This document shows, one piece after another, positions 42,934 to 51,525 of a DNA stretch of 64,000 nucleotides (position 1 is its first letter; every line of letters starts with the position of its first letter). Source of the DNA: Paenibacillus sp. GSMTC-2017 (GTDB taxonomy: Bacteria; Bacillota; Bacilli; Paenibacillales; Paenibacillaceae); contig NZ_JAECMT010000002.1 in assembly GCF_016019935.1 (NCBI RefSeq), positions 868,001 to 932,000 of the forward strand, given 5' to 3'. The translations under genes and the position numbers were made by a program. The notes below the pieces were generated by a model that saw only the letters and a program-made list of their open reading frames with translations, made no database searches and was not told the DNA's origin.

Positions 42934-43579
42934 CTTACTAATGAAAGAATTAAAGCTAGGCGTAAGCCCCTTCTTTTATGTTATGCCCTTTTTGACAGGC
43001 GCTTTAATGCTTATTCCCGGATGGTTATATTTCCTTGTCCCTCTTTACTTTTGTTTTATTACGATACCGAATATGTTTGCAGGGTATAAAACTCAGAACG
43101 ATTTAATATTTACTAGCATGATGCCTGTAATAAAAAATGACATTGTAAAAGCAAAGGTGTCCGTTATCGTAATACTGGAATTAATGCATCTTGTTATTGG
43201 GATGATCTATAGCATGATTACTGTTCGTTTATATCCGAATCTGAACTATATTTTCTTCAAACCAACTTTAGGCTTTTGGGGGTTATGTTTCATCATGCTT
43301 GCAATCTTCAACTTTATCTTTATATCCATGTATTATAAAACAGCGTATAAATACGGCGCAGCATCGATTGTATCTATGACGGCTGCTGTTCTGTTTGCAT
43401 TAGGTGCAGAATGGCTCGGATTGGAGAATGAATTTGTGTCTGATCTCTTCAAAGGTACTGGTACTGAGCAGTTCGCAACTCAACTGTCTATCTTGATAAC
43501 GGGCATTATATTATTTGCGATATTTACGATTATCGCTTATCATATTGCCATCAAACGCTTTGAGAAAGTGGAAATGTAA
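42926..43579 (+). CDS. ABC-2 type membrane permease
   Basis: A 217-residue membrane protein with six hydrophobic segments, the membrane half of the exporter encoded by this operon. The short FLTGALMLIPGW..YFCFITIPNMFAGYKTQNDLIFTSMMPV start matches permeases that pair with YtrB-type ATPases. Its stop (TAA) overlaps the GntR start ATG by one base. Substrate unknown; relatives are induced by cell-wall antibiotics. Confidence 0.85.
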   Translation: MYNLLMKELKLGVSPFFYVMPFLTGALMLIPGWLYFLVPLYFCFITIPNMFAGYKTQNDLIFTSMMPVIKNDIVKAKVSVIVILELMHLVIGMIYSMITVRLYPNLNYIFFKPTLGFWGLCFIMLAIFNFIFISMYYKTAYKYGAASIVSMTAAVLFALGAEWLGLENEFVSDLFKGTGTEQFATQLSILITGIILFAIFTIIAYHIAIKRFEKVEM

Positions 43580-43944
43580 TGAATATAGCTATATCGAACT
43601 CATCTGATAAACCTATTTATCAGCAGCTTTTTGAACAAATCTGTGCACAAATTCTAAAGGGCGAACTTGGGAATGGGTACAGTTTGCCACCAATACGACA
43701 AGCAGCCACTGAGCTTCGTGTCAGTATCATTACCGTAAAAAAAGCATGGGAAGAACTCGAACGACTTGGATTAATTTATACTGTAACCGGCAAAGGATGT
43801 TTTGTTGCCGAACTCTCCCCCGATGATATGCTTCAAAAACGCAATGAAATGATTTTGAAACAGATGGTTATTGATACTTCGTATTACAAATCTTTTGGTA
43901 TTACTTTAGAAGAAACTTTTGAGCTTTTGAAGGAAGTCTATTGA
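43579..43944 (+). CDS. GntR-family regulator (YtrA subfamily)
   Basis: Short GntR protein of 121 residues, the YtrA type: an N-terminal winged helix (about 8-75: PIYQQLFEQICAQILKGELGNGYSLPPIRQAATELRVSIITVKKAWEELERLG) and only a stub of C-terminal dimerisation helices. It is last in the operon, whereas in B. subtilis ytrA is first. It probably represses its own operon through the operator at 42023-42041. Confidence 0.9.
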   Translation: MNIAISNSSDKPIYQQLFEQICAQILKGELGNGYSLPPIRQAATELRVSIITVKKAWEELERLGLIYTVTGKGCFVAELSPDDMLQKRNEMILKQMVIDTSYYKSFGITLEETFELLKEVY

Positions 43945-43982
43945 AAAAATAAAGATATGAAAAAAACCACGTCCTTGATTGA

Positions 43983-44126
43983 TGTGACCCCCAAAAGTTA
44001 GACACTATATTATTAAGCGACTTCTAGGGCATGAGTCCGGTACTGTACCGGACTCATGCCCTTTAGTTTTGTTTTAATCCTCTTGTAATTGTAGTAAGTG
44101 ATATATTGATCTAATTCCGCTCTAAA
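43983..44126 (-). mobile_element. IS3-family (IS150-like) remnant, orfB 3' end and terminal inverted repeat
   Basis: TGTGACCCCCAAAAGTTAGACAC (43983-44005, 23 bp as two blocks) is an IS3/IS150-type end. On the minus strand 44126-44013 encodes the last 37 residues of the OrfB transposase ([20 protein letters not shown], then [16 protein letters not shown], stop). The rest of the element is gone: the frame breaks at a stop 44129-44127 and unrelated kinase sequence begins at 44131. A 35-bp palindrome at 44027-44061 is part of the coding end. Confidence 0.88.
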
Positions 44127-44130
44127 TTAA

Positions 44131-44469
44131 TTCGAAAATATGATAGGCAATGCGAAAAAATATGCAGGTCCAAGCAGTGAAATCACTATCGTAGCAAATA
44201 TGGGAGCAGAGGGCGATGCCATACGGATTACCATTAGGGACAGTGGCTCGGGAATGCCCCCTGAAGATCTCCCCTATCTGTTCGACCACTTCTACTGAAG
44301 TGAGAAATCCCGTTCCAGAGAATATGGTGGCACAGTACTCGGACTCGCCATATGCAAGAAGATCGTGGAGGACCACGGAGGGCTCATTAGTGTTATCGCT
44401 GATTCCTTCTTGTCCATAGGAGTTGCCATAATATTAATAGATACTTGGAGAGAATCGCGAACAAATTAA
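44131..44469 (+). pseudogene. Histidine-kinase C-terminal relic (HATPase domain)
   Basis: Reading from 44131 gives the ATPase lobe of a sensor kinase: N-box FENMIGNAKKYAG, G1-box RITIRDSGSGMPPEDLPYLFDHFY, a TGA stop at 44296-44298, then SEKSRSREYGGTVLGLAICKKIVEDHGG (F/G2 box) and a stop at 44467. Family members have Arg at the stop position, so CGA to TGA explains it. The sensor, membrane and dimerisation parts are missing, cut off exactly where the IS3 remnant begins. No response regulator gene is nearby. Confidence 0.82.
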
Positions 44470-44516
44470 TTATGATGGGATGCTAGAAGCTCAATCCTTG
44501 TATTGATTCAGATCTA

Positions 44517-45113
44517 TTAATCATTTAAACCTTTGCCTTCCAAAATGTGCTGCTTATACTTTTCAACCCTCGACGCACGAGTTTTGGATTGTTTGGGATC
44601 TGAAAAAAATAAAAGATATGCTCTTTGTCGTCCAGGCGTCAATGCTTCAAAGGAAGTTTTCAAAGCAGGAATATCATCGAATTGTTTTTGAAGTTCTTCA
44701 GGGATTGTGTATTCTGTATTCTTTTTGTAATTCACTTCCAAACCGGCTTTTTCAACTTCAACAGCTTCATAAATATATGCTTTTATAATTGGTTCCATCT
44801 CGATTATTTCTTGAATGTTAGTGAACCTAATCTGACGCGCTGCTTGTACATTTTCGGTTTGTTGGATGAGAATTCCTTGGGCATCTTTTAACAATGCTCC
44901 TTTGTGAAATAGAAGTGCGCAATAATCTTTAAATCCATGAATTAATACGATGTTTTTATTGTCAAACATGTAGCACGGATGCATCCACTTAAACTCTTCA
45001 GTCAAATTACAGTCGAGAACGATATTTCTTAACTTCTCGTATTCTTCTCTCCATTTTTTTGCCTTAATTAAAAATTGATCCACCTTCGGATTCATTATAT
45101 TAGTTGTCATCAC
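44517..45113 (-). CDS. YdeI-like protein (DUF1801 plus OmpD-associated type)
   Basis: A 198-residue cytoplasmic protein matching B. subtilis YdeI in length and layout. The N-terminal DUF1801-like part (about 15-130) reads LDCNLTEEFKWMHPCYMFDNKNIVLIHGFKDYCALLFHKGALLKD. The C-terminal YdeI/OmpD-associated part (about 145-195) reads YTIPEELQKQFDDIPALKTSFEALTPGRQRAYLLFFSDPKQSKTRASRVEKY. The precise biochemical role is unknown; some relatives are annotated as bacteriocin-protection proteins. A single gene. Confidence 0.88.
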   Translation of the reverse strand: MMTTNIMNPKVDQFLIKAKKWREEYEKLRNIVLDCNLTEEFKWMHPCYMFDNKNIVLIHGFKDYCALLFHKGALLKDAQGILIQQTENVQAARQIRFTNIQEIIEMEPIIKAYIYEAVEVEKAGLEVNYKKNTEYTIPEELQKQFDDIPALKTSFEALTPGRQRAYLLFFSDPKQSKTRASRVEKYKQHILEGKGLND

Positions 45114-45255
45114 AGAGCACCTTCTTCGACTAATTTCGACCTATTAATATCATTATACAATTTACAAGGTTTTTGTATACTTGTCTGCATGTTACATAAT
45201 AAGAGCACAAAAAAGCACGCCAATAATGACGTGCTTCACGAGGTAGAATGATCCA

Positions 45256-46311
45256 CTACCAACTAGTATTCAACGGATTTGGACCAGCGTGCGTAGGAAA
45301 TAGCGGCAACACTTCCTCCGCTAACTCCTGAATCACTTCCTCAGATGGCCGATTAGAAAATTGGATACCGAGTGCAGCATGATTAACACCAACCGCCTGC
45401 CATTCCTCCAAAAGCTGAATTAGACCTAAGCGTCCTGTACGCAATACGAACCCTCCACGAAGCGGCGTTCGAGGATAATGGGCATCTTCTACAAGATCAA
45501 TCCACTCGTTAGTCATATGCGGCTTGAATACACCGCCAGGTATTTTTTCACGCCAAGCGTTAATCTTTTGACCAAGCATTATTGGACCAAGTTCATTTGT
45601 CGTCGCTTGAGGATAAGTGAGCCAACCATCACTATGCTCCGCAATCCAATCTAAAGACTGTCTGCTTGAACCCGTCACAACAAGCGGGATACCACCTGTT
45701 GCAGGCTTAGGGAGTAATTCAAGCCCTTTCATACGGCCAAGAGAGGATTGAATTTCAGGACTTCTATTATGTGTAAGTTCGCGGAAATACTCTACCGTTT
45801 CCCTAAATCGCACATCACGATTGTCCGCATTTATTCCGTAAGCCGGAAATTCAGCTAGCCGGTCTCCAGAAGCAATCCCTAACACAAGTCGTCCGCCTGA
45901 TAACACATCAATAGATGCAGCTGCCTTTGCCAAATCAATAGGATGGCGAAGCGTGAAAATCGCACTTCCTGTTACTAGGGATACATTTTTAGTTTTTGCA
46001 GCAAGATAGGACAAATATACAAATGGATCAAATAATTGGCCTGCATCTCCAAAAGCGGGATCGAACAAAGGCACATCCCTCACCCAAATGGCTGCAAAAT
46101 TTCGTTTATCAATACTTTCCACTAGATCAGCTTGGCCCTTTAAAACGTCCATCTGACCTACATAGAACTTAAGTGGTAGAAATAGACCGATCGTTAATTT
46201 ATTGGGGGCAAACATACGACGGAAACCAGGGTGCCTACTAAAGTTTTCTACCAACTGTGTTGATTGATGATGATTCTCCATCTCTCCAATAGAGTCTATT
46301 TTTCTGTCCAC
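45256..46311 (-). CDS. LLM-class flavin-dependent oxidoreductase
   Basis: Luciferase-like TIM-barrel monooxygenase or reductase using FMN or F420, 351 residues. Family blocks are FAAIWVRDVPLFDPAFGDAGQLFDPFVYLSYLAAKTKNVSLVTGSAIFTLRHPIDLAKAAASIDVLSGGRLVLGIASGDRLAEFPAYG (read in parts, about 70-160). The last 40 residues (VNHAALGIQFSNRPSEEVIQELAEEVLPLFP) are the usual closing helix. Substrate unknown. It is divergent from a MocR regulator with 157 bp between them and is the likely target of it. Confidence 0.88.
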   Translation of the reverse strand: MDRKIDSIGEMENHHQSTQLVENFSRHPGFRRMFAPNKLTIGLFLPLKFYVGQMDVLKGQADLVESIDKRNFAAIWVRDVPLFDPAFGDAGQLFDPFVYLSYLAAKTKNVSLVTGSAIFTLRHPIDLAKAAASIDVLSGGRLVLGIASGDRLAEFPAYGINADNRDVRFRETVEYFRELTHNRSPEIQSSLGRMKGLELLPKPATGGIPLVVTGSSRQSLDWIAEHSDGWLTYPQATTNELGPIMLGQKINAWREKIPGGVFKPHMTNEWIDLVEDAHYPRTPLRGGFVLRTGRLGLIQLLEEWQAVGVNHAALGIQFSNRPSEEVIQELAEEVLPLFPTHAGPNPLNTSW

Positions 46312-46390
46312 AATATTCTCCTCCTAGTGCAATGATCATCCAGTTTTCTAGTGCTAGGTTTCATTCGACTGGAAGTGATATAATCGTATC

Positions 46391-46440
46391 AGTCAATTGA
46401 CCCCCTAAGTAGTTACAGTTCTAAACAAAAAATTAGGGTC
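46391..46440 (+). promoter_or_regulatory. Promoter with inverted-repeat operator of the MocR gene
   Basis: TTGACC (46396-46401), 17-bp spacer, TCTAAA. TTGACCCCCTAA (46396-46407) and TTAGGGTCA (46432-46440) form an inverted repeat flanking the core promoter, and GTCAATTGAC (46391-46400) is a further palindrome. A MocR dimer could bind both arms. Confidence 0.6.
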
Positions 46441-46468
46441 AGTTTTCTTTTGGACGAGGAGGATATCA

Positions 46469-47881
46469 ATGATAGATTTGACGGTATTGCTGAAGAGAGA
46501 GTCTAGTGTTCCGTTATACTCTCAACTTTATCACTATATAAAAAAAGAAATTTTGAGTGGGAAGTTAGCTGCTGAGACACGACTTCCCTCTATTCGCTCA
46601 CTCTCTAACCACCTTCACATAAGCCGTAATACGGTAGATTTGGCCTATCAACAGTTGTTAGCCGAAGGTTATGTTCAGAGCAGACCAAGGAGCGGCTTAT
46701 ACATTAATGATCTGGAACTGGAATCGCTGCCCTCATCTCAATTCATTCGTAATAAGTGGTTGGATAGTGGTGTGAAAAGTAACTCAGCAATCCGATATGA
46801 TTTTCGTTATGGTGACGTAGATGCTGAGCATTTTCCACTTGCTACTTGGCGCAAATTATCCAATCAAAGTTTGCACCAGAACGAGCAGAGTTTATTTTCG
46901 TATGGTGATCCTCTCGGAGAACCCCAGCTTCGATTAGAAATTGCACATTACTTACACAGCTCAAGAGGGGTCAATTGCTCACCGGATCAAATTATGGTTG
47001 GAGCTGGTATTCAGTACTTAATCGGTGTGTTATCTGGATTATTAGGAGATGTAAGCAACGGAATCGCGATGGAAAACCCAGGTTATGACGGTGTTCGAAC
47101 CATTTTTGAGCACAAAGGTATTAACATCCACTCCATTCCGCTAGAAAGTGATGGACTTAATATCCATAAGCTATATGAAAGCAAATCTCGTATCGTGTAT
47201 ATTACTCCCTCACACCAGTTTCCATATGGGATGGTTATGCCACTCTCCAAGAGAATGCAATTATTAAAATGGGCAGCAGACCAGAATGGGATCATTATAG
47301 AAGACGATTACGATAGCGAGTTCAGATATGTCGGCAAACCAATACCTTCCCTACAAAGCTTAGATACCCATGATCGCACTGTTTACCTTGGGACATTCTC
47401 AAAGTGTCTCCTCCCTTCATTGCGTATTGCGTACATGGTTTTGCCTCAGACCTTACTAGACTTTCACAGTAAACAAGACTACCGATTATATGACCAAACG
47501 GTCTCACGTTTTCATCAGAAAACGTTGGAGCTCTTTATGAAAAATGGTCATTGGGAAGCCCATATTCGTAAGATGCGAAATGTTTATCGACAGAAGCAGT
47601 TTACACTGATTTCATTGATTCAGAAGATGATGGGCTCTCAAGTGACAATAATCGGTCAAGATGCAGGACTTCACATTTTATTGCGTATACATAATGGAAT
47701 GGATGAAGATCAGCTGATTGCCACTGCAGAGGAAGAAGGCGTCAAAGTCTACCCTGTATCCCCCTTTTGGGCACAACGAGCTCAAGCTGATAAATCAATG
47801 GTTCAGATCGGTTTCGGTGGCTTGAGCAATGAGGATATTATAGAGGGAGTAAATTGCCTTCACTGTGCTTGGTTTGGATAA
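46469..47881 (+). CDS. MocR-family regulator (GntR winged helix plus aminotransferase-like domain)
   Basis: PLP-dependent transcription factor of 470 residues. The GntR winged helix (about 10-75) reads VPLYSQLYHYIKKEILSGKLAAETRLPSIRSLSNHLHISRNTVDLAYQQLLAEGYVQSRPRSG. A fold-type I aminotransferase domain follows (about 115-470). PLP site residues are visible: IIEDDYDSEFRY (Asp, Tyr) and the Schiff-base lysine in YLGTFSKCLLPSLRIAYMV. Members control genes for vitamin B6, amino acids or drugs, often a divergent neighbour; here that is the LLM oxidoreductase. GAGGAGG precedes the ATG. Confidence 0.92.
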   Translation: MIDLTVLLKRESSVPLYSQLYHYIKKEILSGKLAAETRLPSIRSLSNHLHISRNTVDLAYQQLLAEGYVQSRPRSGLYINDLELESLPSSQFIRNKWLDSGVKSNSAIRYDFRYGDVDAEHFPLATWRKLSNQSLHQNEQSLFSYGDPLGEPQLRLEIAHYLHSSRGVNCSPDQIMVGAGIQYLIGVLSGLLGDVSNGIAMENPGYDGVRTIFEHKGINIHSIPLESDGLNIHKLYESKSRIVYITPSHQFPYGMVMPLSKRMQLLKWAADQNGIIIEDDYDSEFRYVGKPIPSLQSLDTHDRTVYLGTFSKCLLPSLRIAYMVLPQTLLDFHSKQDYRLYDQTVSRFHQKTLELFMKNGHWEAHIRKMRNVYRQKQFTLISLIQKMMGSQVTIIGQDAGLHILLRIHNGMDEDQLIATAEEEGVKVYPVSPFWAQRAQADKSMVQIGFGGLSNEDIIEGVNCLHCAWFG

Positions 47882-47895
47882 CATTAAGGCCGAAG

Positions 47896-47939
47896 CAAAA
47901 CCAAAAAACACGCCTCATTAGGCGTGTTTTTTGGTTTTG
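47896..47939 (+). terminator. Terminator of the MocR gene
   Basis: CAAAACCAAAAAACACGCC pairs perfectly with GGCGTGTTTTTTGGTTTTG around TCATTA. Confidence 0.85.
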
Positions 47940-48214
47940 GAGCCTATAGTACACACTCGCCTAACTTCGCTTACTAAGTCTAGTATTTCCGATACATTGG
48001 TTGTGTTCGAAATTTTACAGTGGGCCATCCATATACGGGATACTATCCTATATGTATACCTTTGTATAATATTCAGCCCTAGCAACTTGTTATATATTTA
48101 CTAATGTGTTCAGTATCTTTGGAAAGCAGGTGATCATTTCGTATGACGTAATGTCGCGACGCTCTATTTTGAATGTGCAAGGACAACTAATTTTAAAAAC
48201 TATTTAGGAGGATT
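47940..48214. other. Upstream region of the secreted unknown protein
   Basis: About 275 bp without a clear gene. A 25-codon frame from GTG 48130 to TAG 48205-48207 ends exactly at the ribosome site (AGGAGG) of the next gene and could be a leader peptide, but it has no convincing ribosome site of its own. No repeat or RNA gene seen. Confidence 0.35.
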
Positions 48215-48757
48215 ATGATGAATACAAGCAAATTAAAGTCTTTAATAGTGATGGTAACCTTAACTTGCATGACACTACTCGCCTTTTTCCCAGTCCCTAC
48301 TACCAACGCCTATACGGGTGAAGGATCGTTGACCCAACAATCTTCGTGGCAAAGCTCCGATGGCGGACGAAACATGTACACAGATGCTACGCTTCAGCGA
48401 TCGGGACCACTTGCCGGACAATTGGATGTCATGACCCGGACGAAAAACAATGTACTCTTGACAGGATTTACGGGTGGTGTATTCGTCCTGCTTCGTAATG
48501 CGGACGGCGCTGTAATAGGTGTAACCGACATGCAAAAATATGGTGTCGACGGCAAGTGGATCGGCCGTTATGACCGTACTGACTATTGGAACTGGTCATT
48601 CGACCCACAGGTTGCCGCTGCTACGGCATCGTTGCAAATCATCCAGCAACATTCAGCAAAAGATTTCAGCGACCAATTGGCTTATTGGCAAAGCGTTGTA
48701 TGCGGCAACTTGGATCGATTAGGCTTGCCTAAACCGCCGTTCGGCTGCCCTGCTTAA
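48215..48757 (+). CDS. Secreted protein of unknown function
   Basis: I do not recognise this 180-residue protein. The N-terminal 32 residues form a signal peptide (MMNTSKLK, hydrophobic core, cut near TTNA-Y). The mature part of about 148 residues is polar and aromatic (DYWNWSFDPQ) with two cysteines near the end (Cys163, Cys178) that could form a disulphide. The C-terminal tail is Pro-rich (LGLPKPPFGCPA). AGGAGG lies 6 bp upstream of the first ATG. It is divergent in orientation from, and shares a terminator region with, the broken regulator that follows. A secreted lectin-like, inhibitor or toxin role is possible but unsupported. Confidence 0.7.
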   Translation: MMNTSKLKSLIVMVTLTCMTLLAFFPVPTTNAYTGEGSLTQQSSWQSSDGGRNMYTDATLQRSGPLAGQLDVMTRTKNNVLLTGFTGGVFVLLRNADGAVIGVTDMQKYGVDGKWIGRYDRTDYWNWSFDPQVAAATASLQIIQQHSAKDFSDQLAYWQSVVCGNLDRLGLPKPPFGCPA

Positions 48758-48808
48758 CCTTATTTTATTCGTTGCTCATTGAAGCTAACTCCCCCATATG
48801 TAATGAAA

Positions 48809-48847
48809 AAGCCTCCAAATCCATAGTTTACATGGACTTGGAGGCTT
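48809..48847 (-). terminator. Terminator between convergent genes
   Basis: AAGCCTCCAAATCCAT and ATGGACTTGGAGGCTT pair with one mismatch around a short loop; on the minus strand TTTTTC follows. Confidence 0.8.
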
Positions 48848-48930
48848 AGCTTACTTGTTACACGCATTTCAAAATAACACGACAAAATAATAGTCAAGAT
48901 AACGCTGATGAGATAGCCTCATGCATAGTG

Positions 48931-50425
48931 TTAGACTGACGGTTCCAGCAGTTTTTTGAGCAACTGGGTCCGATTGGTTACACTCAACTTACCTAGCATC
49001 GAAGTCATATGTTTTTTCACAGTAATTTCGCTTACATATAAAGCAGAAGCAATCTCAGCATTGGTGAGCCCTTTTTCCAGCAGTTTGGCAACATCTTTTT
49101 CTCTAGGAGTCAGATCTAGACGTGCAAGGATGGGATCGACAGCCGACAAAGCAGGAATTCGAACAGGCTCTTCAGCTTCTTTAGTCGAAAGCAGTTTGCG
49201 CCCTAAATCCGACTGATTAAGTATTTGATGAATATGATGAATAAATTGATCACCTTTCCAATTGAATACGAAAGTCGCTGTTGGAGTGACTCCATCATAG
49301 CCGTAATGAGTGGCACCCTGAACCCTTTCGAAGCCCAAGCTTTCATGCGCCATGATGAAGTATGGGAACGGTGCTGGCGACCAAAAGCGGATTTGGAGCA
49401 TGGAGGAGCTTGGCGTAATAGTAGTGCAAGACACGAGTTCGTCTCTCCTCGAACAGACCTGGAGCTCTCGATAGTAGCTCCCGAATAATCAACTCCCTCA
49501 TAAGGGCGTGAACCGTCCATCCATTGTCCACCTTCCGTATGAATGAACAACGAATCAGTTGGTGAAACTCGGGCAAGAGAATGTCGCGATTCATGACGAA
49601 GGCGAGACTTTCCTGATTAAAAAAACGGAGAAGAGCCGCTGTTTCGACCAGTGCACGTTGACTTTCGTCAGGAACTTCGCGTAGCCATTGATTGACGATG
49701 TATGGTAAAGTTCCGTAGTCCTCGAGTGGCGTATTTGTTTCATTCATATCCAATTGTTCACTAATATATGTAACTAACGACATCGTTAAGGGATGGCCTT
49801 TGGAGTGCCGCCATATTTGTTGTACCCGTTCAATATCGTTAATAGAGCTGCAACTTGCATACCTTTCAACCGACGGATAGTCGAGCTCGAATAAAGGCAT
49901 GCAATGAATAAACTGTCTCCAGACGGGAGATACAAACCATGGCTCAGACAACTTATGTCTGCCCGCGATAACAATTAGAATGCTTTTATTAAGCTGCTTA
50001 AGAAAATAATCACGAAGCCATTGGTCCATTGCAGCCAGTTGTTCATACACATCGATAAAAAGGACGATACGCCCATCCACTATACCATTGAGGGATTGGA
50101 TGCACTGTTCTGCAATTTCTGTAGAAGTGGAAATCGCATCCGTAGCTGACCGATCAACTACTTGCAAAATAGATCTGCAAAACGCTTCGTGTGTCTTAAC
50201 CAAATGCTCGCAATCGATTGTTATACAACACGCACCAGCAATTCGCGCTTGTCGTTGAAACTCATCGAGCAGAAAGCTCTTACCGATTCCTGCTGTACCG
50301 AATATATTAATAATTTTATAGGAGAAGGTTTCATCACCCAAAATGGCGGCAAAGGTTTGAAGCTCACAGTTCCGCCCAACAAGCATTCGGCTCTCCAGTT
50401 GCTCCAATCTCTCGCTTTCCTTCAT
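48931..50425 (-). pseudogene. Broken ATPase-LuxR (STAND) regulator
   Basis: The first frame (ATG 50425, AGGAGGTGA 5 bp upstream, to about 49400) encodes an AAA/STAND NTPase: Walker A IFGTAGIGKSFLL (about 45), Walker B IVLFIDVYEQ (about 120), a winged helix and the start of the helical arm, ending RRTRVLHYYYAKLLHA. The second frame (about 49400 to 48931) resumes at WSPAPFPYFIMAHESLGFERVQGATHYGYDG and ends with a LuxR HTH (LTPREKDVAKLLEKGLTNAEIASALYVSEITVKKHMTSMLGKL). In related proteins I know, about 200 residues separate these blocks, so the gene has lost its middle and is out of frame. A functional protein is unlikely. Confidence 0.78.
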
Positions 50426-50497
50426 ACAGTCACCTCCTGGAACATGACTTACATTCCAATCATACTGCAAAAAATGGGAAAATAAATACTTAAATAT

Positions 50498-50520
50498 GAC
50501 CACGTCCGATGGACGTGGTC
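50498..50520 (-). terminator. Terminator of doxX
   Basis: GACCACGTCC and GGACGTGGTC are perfect complements around GAT; the minus-strand flank ATATTTAAG is only weakly U-rich. Same stem sequence type as at 46-67. Confidence 0.65.
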
Positions 50521-50595
50521 ATATTTATTATTCGTAAAGCTATGAGCACTTAAAGTGTTAGATTTAGACGTCGTGCTCCTACATTAGATATGAGC

Positions 50596-50964
50596 TTATC
50601 CGAAAAGCTGGGACAGTTCGTCTGCGTTTAAGAAAACTAATGCAATTGCGATCAGCAGATTTAATAAGGCAGGTATCATTTTACCAATCGAATGATTGAC
50701 TCTAACATGCGCAAGGCAAGCCACTAACATCATTATTCCGATCAGTATACCTGTCCATGCGATCATCACCGGATACCAGTACCCAATAACGAGTCCAACA
50801 CATCCTACTATTTGGACGTAGCCCGTAATGATACGAAACCATTGAGGCAGTCTAATAGAATCAAACAGTTCGACCTGATGTTTCGCTCCTGCAATCTTGC
50901 TTCCACCGAAGAAAGCCATTGAGAACAGCAGCCAACTTTGAAGAACGATAGATAATATAACCAT
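50596..50964 (-). CDS. DoxX-family membrane protein
   Basis: A 122-residue protein with four membrane helices (LQSWLLFSMAFFGGSKIAG.., WFRIITGYVQIVGCVGLVIGYW, AWTGILIGIMMLVACLAHVRV, IPALLNLLIAIALVFL), the DoxX/YkgB layout. Members take part in redox or aromatic-compound responses, but the reaction is unknown. AAGGAAG lies upstream of the ATG. It is a single gene with a tightly operator-bound promoter. Confidence 0.85.
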   Translation of the reverse strand: MVILSIVLQSWLLFSMAFFGGSKIAGAKHQVELFDSIRLPQWFRIITGYVQIVGCVGLVIGYWYPVMIAWTGILIGIMMLVACLAHVRVNHSIGKMIPALLNLLIAIALVFLNADELSQLFG

Positions 50965-50996
50965 TTTATCAACTTCCTTTTACGTAATTTATTATT

Positions 50997-51048
50997 GGAC
51001 ACCATTAAGTGTCCTATTTCATAATATAACACCTTTAGGTGTCCTGTA
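50997..51048 (-). promoter_or_regulatory. doxX promoter with two matching operators
   Basis: On the minus strand TTTACA (51043-51048), 18-bp spacer and TATTAT. The spacer is ACACC-TAAA-GGTGT (palindrome, 51029-51042). A second palindrome, GGACAC-N6-GTGTCC (50997-51014), lies downstream of the start point. Both would block transcription when bound. No regulator gene is adjacent. Confidence 0.7.
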
Positions 51049-51396
51049 AAGCAATTATTATGATTAAATTGATCGTAAAATTATCCATTATGGTAAGGAG
51101 AAATGAATATCATACGGATGAAAAAGCTATTTTGCCTAGGACTTTCAGTTGTAGATTCGGATGCTTAGTTTCTATTTTAGATGCTTTTCGTACAAAAACT
51201 GATTAATTCCTCAGATCACTGGCACTTAAGCAATAACCTTTTTTAAAAATGTCCCCCTACTGTCCTATAACGATCACGTTAAGATGATACTTAACTAAAA
51301 AAATTGTCGTAGATCAGAGAGGAAACGACTACTCTACTGCTTTTAAACTATACTCTTTTTCCTATTGAGAATCGTTTTAGGTTGGAATAAAATATA
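51049..51396. other. Intergenic region upstream of the LPMO leader
   Basis: About 350 bp, AT-rich. No ORF, repeat or RNA gene recognised. It presumably contains the LPMO promoter, which I could not place with confidence. Confidence 0.3.
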
Positions 51397-51410
51397 AGTA
51401 AGCGCTTACA
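51397..51410 (+). promoter_or_regulatory. cre-like catabolite repression site
   Basis: AGTAAGCGCTTACA has the palindromic core GTAAGCGCTTAC, close to the CcpA consensus (TGTAARCGYTTACA-like). It suggests carbon catabolite control of the chitin-active protein downstream. Confidence 0.6.
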
Positions 51411-51525
51411 ACATAACTCTGAATCCTCTACTCTCTTATTATCTTCTCCTATTTTTTTCACCATCATCGTCTTACTCCATAAACTAGCATATCCAATCGT
51501 TCCAGTCTACATCGTCATAGACGTA

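Noticed and set aside
44027..44061. Perfect 35-bp palindrome that looks like a strong operator or terminator
   Set aside because: It encodes part of the conserved C-terminus of the IS3 OrfB transposase and lies beside the IS end, so it belongs to the element.
44216..44419. 67-codon plus-strand frame in the kinase relic region
   Set aside because: The frame that matches histidine kinases is a different one; this is a shifted reading of the relic.
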